64,000 bases of DNA from PALSA-612 sp046729255 (GTDB lineage: Bacteria > Actinomycetota > Thermoleophilia > Gaiellales > Gaiellaceae). Location: positions 27,201-91,200 of the forward strand of contig JBKPGF010000013.1 in assembly GCA_046729255.1 (NCBI GenBank). Direction: 5' to 3'. Shown one piece after another: positions 8,968 through 16,758 of the stretch. Numbering within the stretch: position 1 is the stretch's first letter; each line of letters starts with the position of its first letter. Below the pieces are notes generated by a model. That model was not told where the DNA came from and ran no database searches. It saw only the letters and a program-made list of their open reading frames with translations. Both the position numbers and the translations under genes were made by a program.

Positions 8968-10008
8968 ATGGGTGCCCATACGGACTGGATCGCGTCGCTC
9001 TCCCCGTGGCCCGAGGAGTTCGGGCTCGAGCGCATGCACGCCCTGCTCGCGGAGCTCGGCCATCCCGAGCGCGCATACCCGTCCATCCACGTCGTGGGAA
9101 CGAACGGCAAGTCGACGGCGACGCGGACGATCGCGGCCCTGCTCCGGGCGGAGGGGCTGCGGGCCGGCGCGTACACGTCCCCTCACGTGTCCGGCTGGGA
9201 GGAGCGACTCGACACAGACGCCGAGAGCTTCGAGCGAGCCGTCCGCCGTATCCGCCCAGCGGCGGAGGCGGTCGGCGCGACGCAGTTCGAAGCTCTGACG
9301 GCCGCGGCGCTCGCCGAGCTCGCCGAGCAGCGCGTGGACGTTGCCGTCGTCGAGGCCGGGCTCGGCGGCAGGCTGGACGCGACGAACGTCCTCGACGCGC
9401 AGGTCGTCTACCTGACGAACGTCGGTCTCGAGCACACGGACGTCCTCGGCGAAACGCGTGAGGCGATCGCTCGCGAGAAGCTCGCCGTCGCTCGGCCGGG
9501 AGCGATCGTCGTCCTCGGGGAGCCGGAGTGGGCGTACCTTCTTCCCGAGCAGGAGGTGCGCGCCGGAGGGCCGCAAGAGGCGGCGGAGGCATTCCTCGGC
9601 CGGCCTATCGAGCGGGATGTCGATGTCGAGCTCCCCGGCCGCCTCGAGTGGCGGTCGCAGGGCGAGCTGTGGGACGGCGCCCATACGGCGGAGGGCATCG
9701 ACTGGCTCTTCGAGCGCATCCCCGACGGCACCTGGGTCGTCGTCGCGTCCGTCCTCGGCGACAAGGATGCAGACGCGATTCTCGAGCGGCTGGCGCTCCT
9801 CGGCGACACGCTCGTCGCGACGCAGTCCTCGAGCGCGCGGGCGCTCCCGGCGGACGAGCTCGCCGACCGGGCGCGTCGATACGTTTCGAACGTTGTGGCT
9901 GTCGCGGACCCCGTGGCCGCGGTCGAGCGGGCACGCGAGCTCGGCCCTCGTGTGCTCGTGACCGGATCGCTCTACCTGCTCGCCGACCTCCACGCGGCGG
10001 AGCGGTGA
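8968..10008 (+). CDS. folC: Folylpolyglutamate synthase / dihydrofolate synthase, compact form
   Basis: Adds glutamate to (dihydro)folate using ATP, a Mur-ligase-family reaction. Residues about 40-55 hold the P-loop VVGTNGKSTATRTIA; AYTSPHVSGWEERL is the folate-binding loop; VVEAGLGGRLDATNV and TNVGLEHTDVLG are the second-domain Mg and ATP motifs; DGAHTAEG replaces the usual DGAHNPDG of the C-terminal domain. At 346 aa it is about 80 residues shorter than typical FolC (420-440): the stretch around LPGRHQ..N...A that joins the two domains is missing. Function is probable but the specificity may differ. The start ATG lacks a strong ribosome site. Confidence 0.85.
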   Translation: MGAHTDWIASLSPWPEEFGLERMHALLAELGHPERAYPSIHVVGTNGKSTATRTIAALLRAEGLRAGAYTSPHVSGWEERLDTDAESFERAVRRIRPAAEAVGATQFEALTAAALAELAEQRVDVAVVEAGLGGRLDATNVLDAQVVYLTNVGLEHTDVLGETREAIAREKLAVARPGAIVVLGEPEWAYLLPEQEVRAGGPQEAAEAFLGRPIERDVDVELPGRLEWRSQGELWDGAHTAEGIDWLFERIPDGTWVVVASVLGDKDADAILERLALLGDTLVATQSSSARALPADELADRARRYVSNVVAVADPVAAVERARELGPRVLVTGSLYLLADLHAAER

Positions 10009-10172
10009 GCGTGTCGGTCTCTGGCCCGGCTCCGCCCCCCGCTCGTCGCCGCCGGCCGCCGCGCCGACGCTCCGGGGTGGCCGGAGTGATCCTCTTCGCG
10101 ATCCTCACGCTCGTCCTGTTCGTGGTCGCCGCGTTTGCAACTGGCTACCTTGTCGGCAAACTGCTGATCTAA
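10005..10172 (+). CDS. Small single-pass membrane protein
   Basis: A 55-aa protein that starts on GTG overlapping the folC stop (GTGA), so it is coupled to folC translation. The N-terminal 25 residues are proline- and arginine-rich (PPPARRRRPPRRR), followed by one hydrophobic helix (VILFAILTLVLFVVAAFATG) and a short tail, KLLI. The positive-inside rule places the N-terminus in the cytoplasm. No family is recognised. Its role may be membrane-linked and unrelated to folate. Confidence 0.65.
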   Translation: MSVSVSGPAPPPARRRRPPRRRSGVAGVILFAILTLVLFVVAAFATGYLVGKLLI

Positions 10173-10303
10173 CTCCGCCCATGCTGTCGCCTCGCACGCG
10201 ACGTGACTGAACATGTCAGTTCGGCCAGGGCGGCCGGCGGCTAGGGCTGCCGGAGGCTTAATGGGAGAGTCAAGCTGCGCCGCCGCTAGATCCTGAACCC
10301 GAC

Positions 10304-10858
10304 TTACAGCCGCTTCTCCATGTGCACGTCCTCGGGTTCGAGTTCGTAGAGCTCCGGCAGCGGCTCTGCCATCGGCTCGAAGCCTCGCCGACGGTAGAAG
10401 CGAACTGTGTTGAGGGAGGGCGTGGCCGAGACGACCATCGTCGTGTCACCGTGGTCGCGGGCCAGGCATTCGAGCTCCTCGCTGAGGTGTCCGCCGACGC
10501 CGCGAGCGCGGTAGGCGTTGCTCACGTGGAGGAACGCGAGCTGCGCGATACCGGGCCGGATGTGCGGGGTCATAACCCCGATGCCGACGAGCTGCCCGTC
10601 GGCGAAGGCTCCCAGCGCGATCCCACCTCGGGCGAGATGCCGCTCGCACTCGGCGCGCTGGAGGGCGACCGAGTGCTCGCCTTCTCCCTCGCTAAACCAC
10701 GCTGGGGCGCTCCAGTCGCCGGCCTTCTTCTCGAGCCGGGAGCCGCGTTGCACGTACAAGGTCTCGATCCGCTCGCTGCGGTCGATCTCGCCGATCCGCA
10801 CGAGATCCGCCGCGACGAGTCGCCGGTAAGCGATCGCGGGTCTCACCTCAGCGGGCAT
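10304..10858 (-). CDS. GNAT-family N-acetyltransferase
   Basis: A 184-aa acetyl-CoA-dependent acyltransferase. The core shows the GNAT order: strand pair GIALGAFADGQLVGIGV, then AQLAFLHVSNAYRARGVGGHL with the acetyl-CoA pyrophosphate loop (R-A-R-G-V-G-G, the Q/RxxGxG/A motif), then SLNTVRFYRRRGF with the motif-B tyrosine and the common N-x-x-A/R-x-x-F-Y pattern. The substrate could be an amine, an amino acid or a protein N-terminus and cannot be read from the sequence. It stands alone, divergent from the zinc-ribbon gene; the 131-bp gap downstream of it (10173-10303) shows only a weak GC hairpin. Confidence 0.85.
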   Translation of the reverse strand: MPAEVRPAIAYRRLVAADLVRIGEIDRSERIETLYVQRGSRLEKKAGDWSAPAWFSEGEGEHSVALQRAECERHLARGGIALGAFADGQLVGIGVMTPHIRPGIAQLAFLHVSNAYRARGVGGHLSEELECLARDHGDTTMVVSATPSLNTVRFYRRRGFEPMAEPLPELYELEPEDVHMEKRL

Positions 10859-10966
10859 CGTGCCACGACACTCGTTCTGGAGCCGCGAATTTCATATCAA
10901 GCACGAGAACCTTCGACTAGCAGGAGGTTCGTTGTTCAGGTTCGCAGGACTCGCTGACGGGATACC

Positions 10967-10972
10967 TAAACT
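10967..10972 (+). promoter_or_regulatory. -10 box TAAACT, six bases before the start codon
   Basis: TAAACT at 10967-10972 is followed by exactly six bases and the ATG of the zinc-ribbon membrane protein. No ribosome site is present, so the transcript is predicted to be leaderless. Confidence 0.5.
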
Positions 10973-10978
10973 GCTGAT

Positions 10979-11509
10979 ATGAGCATCGCCCTGCTCGCCG
11001 ATTTCTTCGATTCCGAGGCGTGGCTCGTCACGCGCAACCTCCTGTTCTTGTTCCTCGTCGTCTTCTGGCTCGCGGTCGGCTACTGGACGTACAAAGACGC
11101 GCGCCGCCGCATCCAAGACCGGTGGCTCGTGGCCATGGCGACTGTGCTGGGGCTCGTGCCGCCGTTCATCGGGGCGGTGATCTACATGCTGTTCCGCCCG
11201 CCCGAGTACCTGGACGAGGTGCGGGAGCGTGAGCTGGAGATGAAGGCGCTCCAGTCCCTGCGGCCCTCAGAGGAACGGTGCCCGGTCTGTCGGTCGCCCG
11301 TCGAAACAGGATTTCTCGTCTGTCCCGTCTGTACGACGCGGCTCCGCGAGTCGTGCACGGGCTGTAAGGCGCCCCTCGACCCGCTCTGGCAGGTGTGCCC
11401 GTTCTGCGAGACGCCCGTCGTCCCCGCTCAGCCCGTCGAGTTGCCGGAGCCCATGTCCGAGGCTTCCGAACGGTCGAAGGCACGGCGGCGGCGACGAGCA
11501 GCCGAGTAG
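10979..11509 (+). CDS. Membrane-anchored double zinc-ribbon protein
   Basis: A 176-aa protein with two N-terminal membrane helices (about 18-38, LLFLFLVVFWLAVGYW; and 50-70, MATVLGLVPPFIGAVIYML) and a cytoplasmic tail carrying two zinc ribbons of the CPxC type: CPVC and CPVC, then CTGC and CPFC, eight cysteines in all. It ends in a basic stretch, RRRRRAAE. Such proteins recur in this actinobacterial lineage without a known role; the ribbons usually hold proteins or nucleic acids. Transcription is predicted to be leaderless from TAAACT. It is followed 11 bases later by ndk. Confidence 0.8.
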   Translation: MSIALLADFFDSEAWLVTRNLLFLFLVVFWLAVGYWTYKDARRRIQDRWLVAMATVLGLVPPFIGAVIYMLFRPPEYLDEVRERELEMKALQSLRPSEERCPVCRSPVETGFLVCPVCTTRLRESCTGCKAPLDPLWQVCPFCETPVVPAQPVELPEPMSEASERSKARRRRRAAE

Positions 11510-11520
11510 ATTTCCGCTCC

Positions 11521-11937
11521 GTGACAACGGAGCAAACGCTCATCCTCGTCAAGCCCGACGCGATGGAGCGCGGACTCGCCGGCGAGATCCTCGCCCGCTT
11601 CGAGCGACGGGGCCTCACGGTCCAGGCCGCACGGCTGCTCACTGTGAGCAGAGATCTCGCCGAACAGCATTACGCCGAGCACTCCGAGAAGCCGTTCTTC
11701 GGGGAGCTCGTCGGCTTCATCACCAGCGGGTCGACGCTCGCGCTCGTGCTCGAGGGTGAGGACGCGGTACGCGTGTCGCGGTTGACGATCGGCGCTACGA
11801 ATCCGGTCGACGCGGCTCCGGGCACGATCCGCGGTGATCTCGCCCTGGCGATGCCGAACAACCTCGTCCACGGCTCGGACTCGACCGAGACGGCCGCCCG
11901 CGAGATCGCGCTCTGGTTCGGCGATGAGTCCGTCTGA
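11521..11937 (+). CDS. ndk: Nucleoside diphosphate kinase
   Basis: Transfers the gamma phosphate between nucleoside triphosphates and diphosphates through a phosphohistidine. The 138-aa chain shows the full family pattern: TLILVKPDAMERGLAGEI at the start, LEGEDAVRVSRLTIGATNP in the middle, and NLVHGSDS with the active-site histidine. The GTG at 11521 is chosen because the family begins directly at this point; a TAGATT hexamer eight bases before it could serve a short-leader or leaderless transcript. The end overlaps the following methyltransferase gene by 14 bases. Confidence 0.95.
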   Translation: MTTEQTLILVKPDAMERGLAGEILARFERRGLTVQAARLLTVSRDLAEQHYAEHSEKPFFGELVGFITSGSTLALVLEGEDAVRVSRLTIGATNPVDAAPGTIRGDLALAMPNNLVHGSDSTETAAREIALWFGDESV

Positions 11938-12694
11938 GTATCCCGACTACGTCGCGCAGAACGTCGCGGTCTGGACGAGGAACAACGCGAAGTACACCGG
12001 GCCGAACGCGCGAGTGGCCTGGGCAACCGAGGAGATGGTGTGGGGCGTGTTCTCCGTTCCCGAATCCGAGCTCGGCGTCTACGGCGACGTCTCCGGGCTC
12101 GACGTGCTCGACCTGGGCTGCGGGACGGCGTACCTCAGCGCGTGGCTCGCGAGGCAGGGGGCACGTCCCGTCGCGGTCGATCCGACGCCCGCACAGCTCG
12201 AGACAGCGCGGGAGATGCAGCGCGAGTTCGGGCTCGAGTTTCCGCTGATCAAGGCGGTCGCCGAAGACGTGCCCCTGCCCGACGAGTCGTTCGATCTCGT
12301 CGCGTCCGAGTTCGGTGCCTCGACGTGGGCTGATCCCTATCGCTGGATCCCGGAGGCGGCGCGGTTGCTGCGCCCGGGCGGCCGCCTCGTCTTGCTCCGT
12401 AACTCGACGGTCTCCCTCCTCTGCATGGACCTGGACGGCGTCACCGGGAGCTTGCAGCGCCCTCAGCGTGGTCTGAACCGCGTCGAGTGGCCGGACACCG
12501 GCGAGGTCGAGTTCCACCTTCCGCACGGCGAGCTGATCGGCGTGCTGCGCGACAGCGGCTTCGAGGTCGAGCGGCTGATCGAGCTCTACGCACCCGAGGG
12601 TGCCGAGACGCATGAATTCTACGACTACGTGACGCCGGAGTGGGGTCGGCAGTGGCCGGCGGAGGAGATCTGGGTCGCACGCAAGTCCTCCTAG
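11924..12694 (+). CDS. Class I SAM-dependent methyltransferase
   Basis: A 256-aa small-molecule-type methyltransferase. Motif I, VLDLGCGTAYLSAWLARQG, lies near residue 65, followed by the acidic end of strand 2 (PVAVDPTPAQL), motif II/III (VAEDVPLPDESFDLVASEF) and the post-core region RLLRPGGRLVLL. No membrane or targeting signal is seen. The acceptor is unknown: the UbiE/Methyltransf_11-like core does not identify it. Its start lies inside the end of ndk, so the two are probably co-translated. Confidence 0.88.
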   Translation: MSPSEYPDYVAQNVAVWTRNNAKYTGPNARVAWATEEMVWGVFSVPESELGVYGDVSGLDVLDLGCGTAYLSAWLARQGARPVAVDPTPAQLETAREMQREFGLEFPLIKAVAEDVPLPDESFDLVASEFGASTWADPYRWIPEAARLLRPGGRLVLLRNSTVSLLCMDLDGVTGSLQRPQRGLNRVEWPDTGEVEFHLPHGELIGVLRDSGFEVERLIELYAPEGAETHEFYDYVTPEWGRQWPAEEIWVARKSS

Positions 12695-12716
12695 CCGCCG
12701 CTCGGCTCGTCAGTAG

Positions 12717-13631
12717 ATGACCGCGCCGCTCGACGTCGTCACGGGTGCCTTCTCGTTCACCGGTCGCTACGTCGCGGAGCAGCTGCTCGACAGCGGCCGT
12801 CGCGTCCGCAGCCTCACGCGCCGACCGGCGGGCGGCTCGCATCCGCTGGCCGGGAGGGTCGAGGCGGCGCCGGTCGTCTTCGACGATTCCCTGGTCGAGA
12901 CCTTGCGCGGGGCGGACACGTTCTACAACACGTACTGGGTCCGGTTCGAGCGCGGGCCGCAGACGTTCGCGCGGGCGGTCGAGAACACGCGGCGGCTCGT
13001 CGACGCGGCACGGCTGGCCGGCGTGCGTCGCATCGTTCACATTAGCGTCGCCAATCCCAGTCTCGAGTCCCCGTTCCCCTACTTCCGCGGGAAGGCGCAG
13101 ACGGAGGAGCTCGTTCGTCGTTCGGGGCTGTCCTACGCGATCGTCCGCCCAACGCTCGTCTACGGCCCGGACGACGTCCTCATCAACAACATCGCGTGGG
13201 GTCTCCGCCACGTGCCGCTCTTTCTCGTGCCCGGCGACGGCTCGTACGAGGTGCAGCCCGTGTCCGTGCGGGATACTGCGTCGATCTGCGTCGAGGCGGG
13301 TGGGCACGAGGAGGACGTCGAGCTCGACGCCGCGGGGCCGTCACGCTGGACGTTCGAGGAGCTCGTGCGGCTCATTGCACGGGCCGTGCGGAGTCGGGCC
13401 TGGATCACGCGTGCGCCGGAGTGGATGGGGCTGCGCGCGGCGCAGCTGGCCGGATGGGCTCTCCGCGACGTCCTCGTCACGCGTGACGAGCTCGGGGCGC
13501 TCGCGGCGGGCCTGCTCGTGTCCGGCGAAGAGCCGCGCGGCTGCGACCGCTTCGACGACTGGCTGGCCGAGAACGGTAATCGCGTCGGCCGGCGATACAC
13601 CTCCGAGCTCGCACGCAATTTCGGCGGATGA
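12717..13631 (+). CDS. Atypical short-chain dehydrogenase / NAD(P)-binding epimerase-like protein
   Basis: A 304-aa Rossmann-fold protein of the extended/atypical SDR group. The dinucleotide loop is GAFSFTGRYVAEQLL (TGxxGxxG variant with G-A-F-S-F-T-G). VRRIVHISVANPS, then YFRGKAQTEELVRRSG, give the serine and a lysine, but the usual YxxxK tyrosine is replaced by F-R-G-K, so classical dehydrogenase chemistry is doubtful. PTLVYGPDD is the conserved substrate-side motif. Relatives often resemble NDUFA9 or NmrA-type proteins that bind NADPH without turning over. It overlaps maf by 4 bases. Confidence 0.8.
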   Translation: MTAPLDVVTGAFSFTGRYVAEQLLDSGRRVRSLTRRPAGGSHPLAGRVEAAPVVFDDSLVETLRGADTFYNTYWVRFERGPQTFARAVENTRRLVDAARLAGVRRIVHISVANPSLESPFPYFRGKAQTEELVRRSGLSYAIVRPTLVYGPDDVLINNIAWGLRHVPLFLVPGDGSYEVQPVSVRDTASICVEAGGHEEDVELDAAGPSRWTFEELVRLIARAVRSRAWITRAPEWMGLRAAQLAGWALRDVLVTRDELGALAAGLLVSGEEPRGCDRFDDWLAENGNRVGRRYTSELARNFGG

Positions 13632-14164
13632 TCGTCCTCGCGTCGACCTCGCCGCAACGGCGGGCGATCCTCGAGCAGCTGCGCATCCCGTTCCGCGTGG
13701 TGGCGCCGAGCTACGAGGAGGCCGGGTACGACCCGGTCGAGCACGCGGTGGGGAAGGCCCGCTCCGTGGACGGCGGCAGCGAGCCGGTGCTCGGCGTCGA
13801 CACGGTGGTCGTGCTCGACGGCGCAGCTCTCGGCAAGCCGACCGACGCCAGGGAGGCGCGGTCGATGCTCCAGCGGCTTTCCGGGCGAACGCACGAGGTC
13901 GTCTCCGGGCTCTGCCTACGGACGGCGGACTGGGAGGAGAGCGGGCTGGCCGTGACGGCCGTGACGTTCCGCGACCTGACGCCCGACGAGGTCGCCGCCT
14001 ACGTCGACGCGGAAGAGTGGCAGGGCCGTGCCGGCGCCTATGCGATCCAGGGTCTCGGCGCAGCCCTCGTCGAGCGAATCGAGGGCGACTATCTCAACGT
14101 CGTCGGGTTGCCCGTCGCCCTGCTTCTGGAAGTCCTCCGCAAGCGTGACGTGGTGCACGGCTAG
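13628..14164 (+). CDS. maf: Maf-family nucleotide pyrophosphatase (septum-formation inhibitor homologue)
   Basis: Hydrolyses non-canonical or pyrimidine nucleoside triphosphates to monophosphates. It starts MIVLASTSPQRRAILEQL, the diagnostic S-x-S/T-P-x-R-x-x-L motif; KARSVDG and GVDTVVVLDG follow with the catalytic Asp, then GKPTDAREARSML, SGRTHEV and a GRAGAYAIQG loop. The length, 178 aa, is slightly short. Maf commonly precedes mreB in bacteria, and so it does here, just before the cell-elongation cluster. The ATG overlaps the upstream stop (ATGA). Confidence 0.93.
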   Translation: MIVLASTSPQRRAILEQLRIPFRVVAPSYEEAGYDPVEHAVGKARSVDGGSEPVLGVDTVVVLDGAALGKPTDAREARSMLQRLSGRTHEVVSGLCLRTADWEESGLAVTAVTFRDLTPDEVAAYVDAEEWQGRAGAYAIQGLGAALVERIEGDYLNVVGLPVALLLEVLRKRDVVHG

Positions 14165-14179
14165 ACTCGGCACCTCCCG

Positions 14180-15241
14180 ATGGGCATCTTCGACAATCTC
14201 ACCGGCTTCGGCAGCCGCGACATGGCGGTGGACCTGGGCACGGCGAACACGCTCGTGTACGTCCGCGGGCGCGGCATCGTCCTCTCCGAGCCCTCGGTCG
14301 TGGCCATCGACACCCGCTCGGGCGAGGTGCATGCCGTCGGCGTCGAGGCGAAGCGCATGCTAGGCCGCACGCCCGGCTCGATCTCCGCCATCCGCCCGCT
14401 GAAGGACGGCGTCATCGCCGACTTCGACGTGACAGAGCAGATGCTGCGTCACTTCATCCAGAAGGTGCACCAACACCGGTTCGCGCATCCGCGCGTCGTC
14501 GTGTGTGTCCCCTCGGGCGTCACCGGCGTGGAGCGCCGGGCCGTCGAGGAGGCGACTCTCTCGGCGGGTGCGCGCCAGGCCTACCTCATCGAGGAGCCGA
14601 TGGCCGCTGCGATCGGCGCGGGGCTGCCTATCGCCGAGCCTGCCGGGAACATGATCGTCGACGTCGGCGGCGGCACGAGCGAGGTGGCTGTCATCTCACT
14701 CGGCGGCATCGTCGTGTCGCAGAGCCTTCGGGTGGGCGGCGACGAGATGGACGAGTCGATCGTCAACCACGTGAAGAAGGAGTACAAGCTCCTCATCGGC
14801 CAGCAGACGGCGGAGGAGATCAAGCTCGAGATCGGCTCCGCCTATGCGATGAAGGACGAGCTGAAGGCGGAGGTGCGTGGCCGTGACATGCTCACCGGCC
14901 TGCCGAAGACCGTGATCATGTCCTCGGACGAGGTGCGCCACGCTCTCGAGGACCCAGTCGGCCAGATCCTCGATGCGATCAGGCAGACGCTCGACAAGAC
15001 GCCTCCAGAGCTCGCGGCCGACATCATGGACCGCGGCGTCATGCTCGCCGGCGGCGGCGCTCTCCTGACCGGCCTCGACGAGCGGCTCCGTCACGAGACC
15101 CACATGCCGGTCCACGTGGCCGACTCGCCGCTTACCTGTGTCGCGGTGGGGTCGGGCAAGAGCCTCGAGGAGTTCGAGGTAATCCACCGCAGCCAGAGGA
15201 ACCGCAGCCGCAACCGGAGCCGGGCGAACTCCCGCGTCTAG
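14180..15241 (+). CDS. mreB: Rod-shape-determining actin MreB
   Basis: Actin-like ATPase whose membrane-bound filaments steer lateral wall synthesis. The 353-aa chain has phosphate 1 DLGTANTLVY, connect 1 and phosphate 2 VDVGGGTSEVAVIS, and adenosine motif MLAGGGALL near residue 290; IEEPMAAAIGAGLPI is the conserved interdomain segment. It begins MGIFDNLTGF, a likely amphipathic membrane-binding helix. The basic tail RNRSRNRSRANSR is unusual. It opens mreB-mreC-mreD-mrdA-rodA; such a cluster is absent from Corynebacteriales and Bifidobacteriales, which helps place the organism. Confidence 0.97.
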   Translation: MGIFDNLTGFGSRDMAVDLGTANTLVYVRGRGIVLSEPSVVAIDTRSGEVHAVGVEAKRMLGRTPGSISAIRPLKDGVIADFDVTEQMLRHFIQKVHQHRFAHPRVVVCVPSGVTGVERRAVEEATLSAGARQAYLIEEPMAAAIGAGLPIAEPAGNMIVDVGGGTSEVAVISLGGIVVSQSLRVGGDEMDESIVNHVKKEYKLLIGQQTAEEIKLEIGSAYAMKDELKAEVRGRDMLTGLPKTVIMSSDEVRHALEDPVGQILDAIRQTLDKTPPELAADIMDRGVMLAGGGALLTGLDERLRHETHMPVHVADSPLTCVAVGSGKSLEEFEVIHRSQRNRSRNRSRANSRV

Positions 15242-15283
15242 CGGACCGGCGTTCCGCGACCTTCCCTACACTTACTATCCCTC

Positions 15284-16240
15284 GTGCCTCGCCACCGCTC
15301 AGCACGGGTCGGGACGCTCGTACCGACCGGACGGCGGCCTGTGGCTCCCGCGGGAGGTCCCCCGAAGCCGGGCCGGCCCCTCTTTCGTCGAGCGACGGTC
15401 ATCGGCCTTGTCGTCCTCTCCCTCGCGCTGCTCAGCGTGTACTTTCGCGAGTCCTCCAGCGGCACCCTGCACGGCCTCCAGAACACCGGCTCGTCGATCA
15501 TCCATCCCTTCCAGGTCGCCGCCGAGCGCATCGCGCAGCCCTTCGAGGACTTCTTCGGCTGGGCCGGTGACGTGCTCGGTGCCGAGTCCGAGAACGAGAA
15601 GCTCCGCGCCGAGGTCGTGCGCCTGCGCCAGCAGCTCGTCCAGAGCCAGGCAGCGCTCATCCAGAACGCACGCCTGCGTCGGCTCCTCCACTACCGGGCG
15701 GGACCCGCCTTCCCGCGCGACTACAACGGTGTCGCCACAAGCATCATCGGCCGCACGCCCGGCCAGTTCGAGCAGCAGGTGCTGATCGCCGCCGGCTCGA
15801 ACGCCCGCGTGCACGTGAACGATCCGGTCGTCACGGCCGCCGGCCTCGTCGGCCGCGTGACGAAGGTGGCGAGAAGGAGCGCGCGCGTCACGCTCTTGAC
15901 GGACGAGACGAGCGCGGTCTCGGCACTCGACGTAAAGTCGAACGCCGCGGGCATCGTCCGCCACGGCGTCGCGGGCGGCGAGGCGCTCATCCTCGACCGC
16001 GTTGCGAAGGAGGACGTCGTGGAGGCCGGAGACGTCGTCATCACGGCGGGCTGGCGCTCGGGCCGGCTGGCGTCGATCTACCCCCGGGGCATCCCGATCG
16101 GGATCGTCACGAGCGTAGGTCAGCTCGACACCGATATCTACAAGCGGATCGAGGCCAACCCGTTCGTCGACTTCTCCGAGCTCGACTCCGTGATCGTGCT
16201 CGTCGAGAAGCCCGTCGTTGCATCGAGGTCGCGGCGATGA
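15284..16240 (+). CDS. mreC: Rod-shape-determining protein MreC
   Basis: Periplasmic-side scaffold that links MreB, MreD and the PBP2-RodA synthase. It has a proline-rich cytoplasmic stretch of about 40 residues, one membrane helix (VIGLVVLSLALLSVYF), a coiled coil about residues 95-130 (ENEKLRAEVVRLRQQLVQSQ), and then the two beta-barrel domains with GAGSN/VVTAAGLVGRV-type motifs typical of MreC. The length of 318 aa is normal. The GTG start lies 5 bases after TACTAT, so a leaderless internal promoter is possible in addition to readthrough from mreB. Confidence 0.94.
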   Translation: MPRHRSARVGTLVPTGRRPVAPAGGPPKPGRPLFRRATVIGLVVLSLALLSVYFRESSSGTLHGLQNTGSSIIHPFQVAAERIAQPFEDFFGWAGDVLGAESENEKLRAEVVRLRQQLVQSQAALIQNARLRRLLHYRAGPAFPRDYNGVATSIIGRTPGQFEQQVLIAAGSNARVHVNDPVVTAAGLVGRVTKVARRSARVTLLTDETSAVSALDVKSNAAGIVRHGVAGGEALILDRVAKEDVVEAGDVVITAGWRSGRLASIYPRGIPIGIVTSVGQLDTDIYKRIEANPFVDFSELDSVIVLVEKPVVASRSRR

Positions 16241-16758
16241 TCGACGCGGTCAAGATCGGCGTGCTCGTTTTCTTCGCCGCCGTGCTGCAGTCGTCCGTCT
16301 TCTCCAGTGCCTCGGTGCTCGGCGGGGCGCCCGACGTGCTGCTCGTGACGATCGTCGCCGTTGCACTCATGCGCGGTGCGACGACTGGCGCTGTCGCCGG
16401 CTTCTTCGGCGGGCTCGTGATCGACATCGCGCTGCTCGACACGCTCGGCATGACGTCGCTGCTGCTGACGCTCGCCGGGTACTGGGCGGGGCGATACGGC
16501 GAGAACAGCGCGTCGAGGCGCCGCTACGCGCCGTACCTCGCTGTCGGCGTGATGACGGTGCTCTACCTCGTCGGTGCACTCGCACTGCGCTTCATGCTCG
16601 CCGAGCCAGCCCCTGCCCGCGAGGTGCTCGTGGACACGCTCGTCCAGACGGTCGCGCTCAACCTCCTGCTCACGTGGCCGGTCTTCGCGCTCGTCCGGCG
16701 GCTGCTGCCGCGTCGCATCGCCGTGAGGCTCGGCCCTGAGGCGGGTGCTCTTGGCTAG
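16237..16758 (+). CDS. mreD: Rod-shape-determining protein MreD
   Basis: A 173-aa inner-membrane protein with five predicted helices (IGVLVFFAAVLQSSVF, VLLVTIVAVALMRG, AGFFGGLVIDIALLD, VGVMTVLYLVGALALRF, ALNLLLTWPVFALVRRLL). The family motif is the short charged G-x-x-x-G-L-x-x-D segment, here GFFGGLVIDIAL. It forms the membrane hub of the elongasome with MreC. Its start overlaps the mreC stop as ATGA, and its end overlaps mrdA. Confidence 0.92.
   Translation: MIDAVKIGVLVFFAAVLQSSVFSSASVLGGAPDVLLVTIVAVALMRGATTGAVAGFFGGLVIDIALLDTLGMTSLLLTLAGYWAGRYGENSASRRRYAPYLAVGVMTVLYLVGALALRFMLAEPAPAREVLVDTLVQTVALNLLLTWPVFALVRRLLPRRIAVRLGPEAGALG

Noticed and set aside
10173..10303. Terminator or small gene between the 55-aa gene and the GNAT gene
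   Set aside because: Only weak inverted repeats (ACTGA/TCAGT and an imperfect CCGGC stem) are present and no convincing frame is seen.
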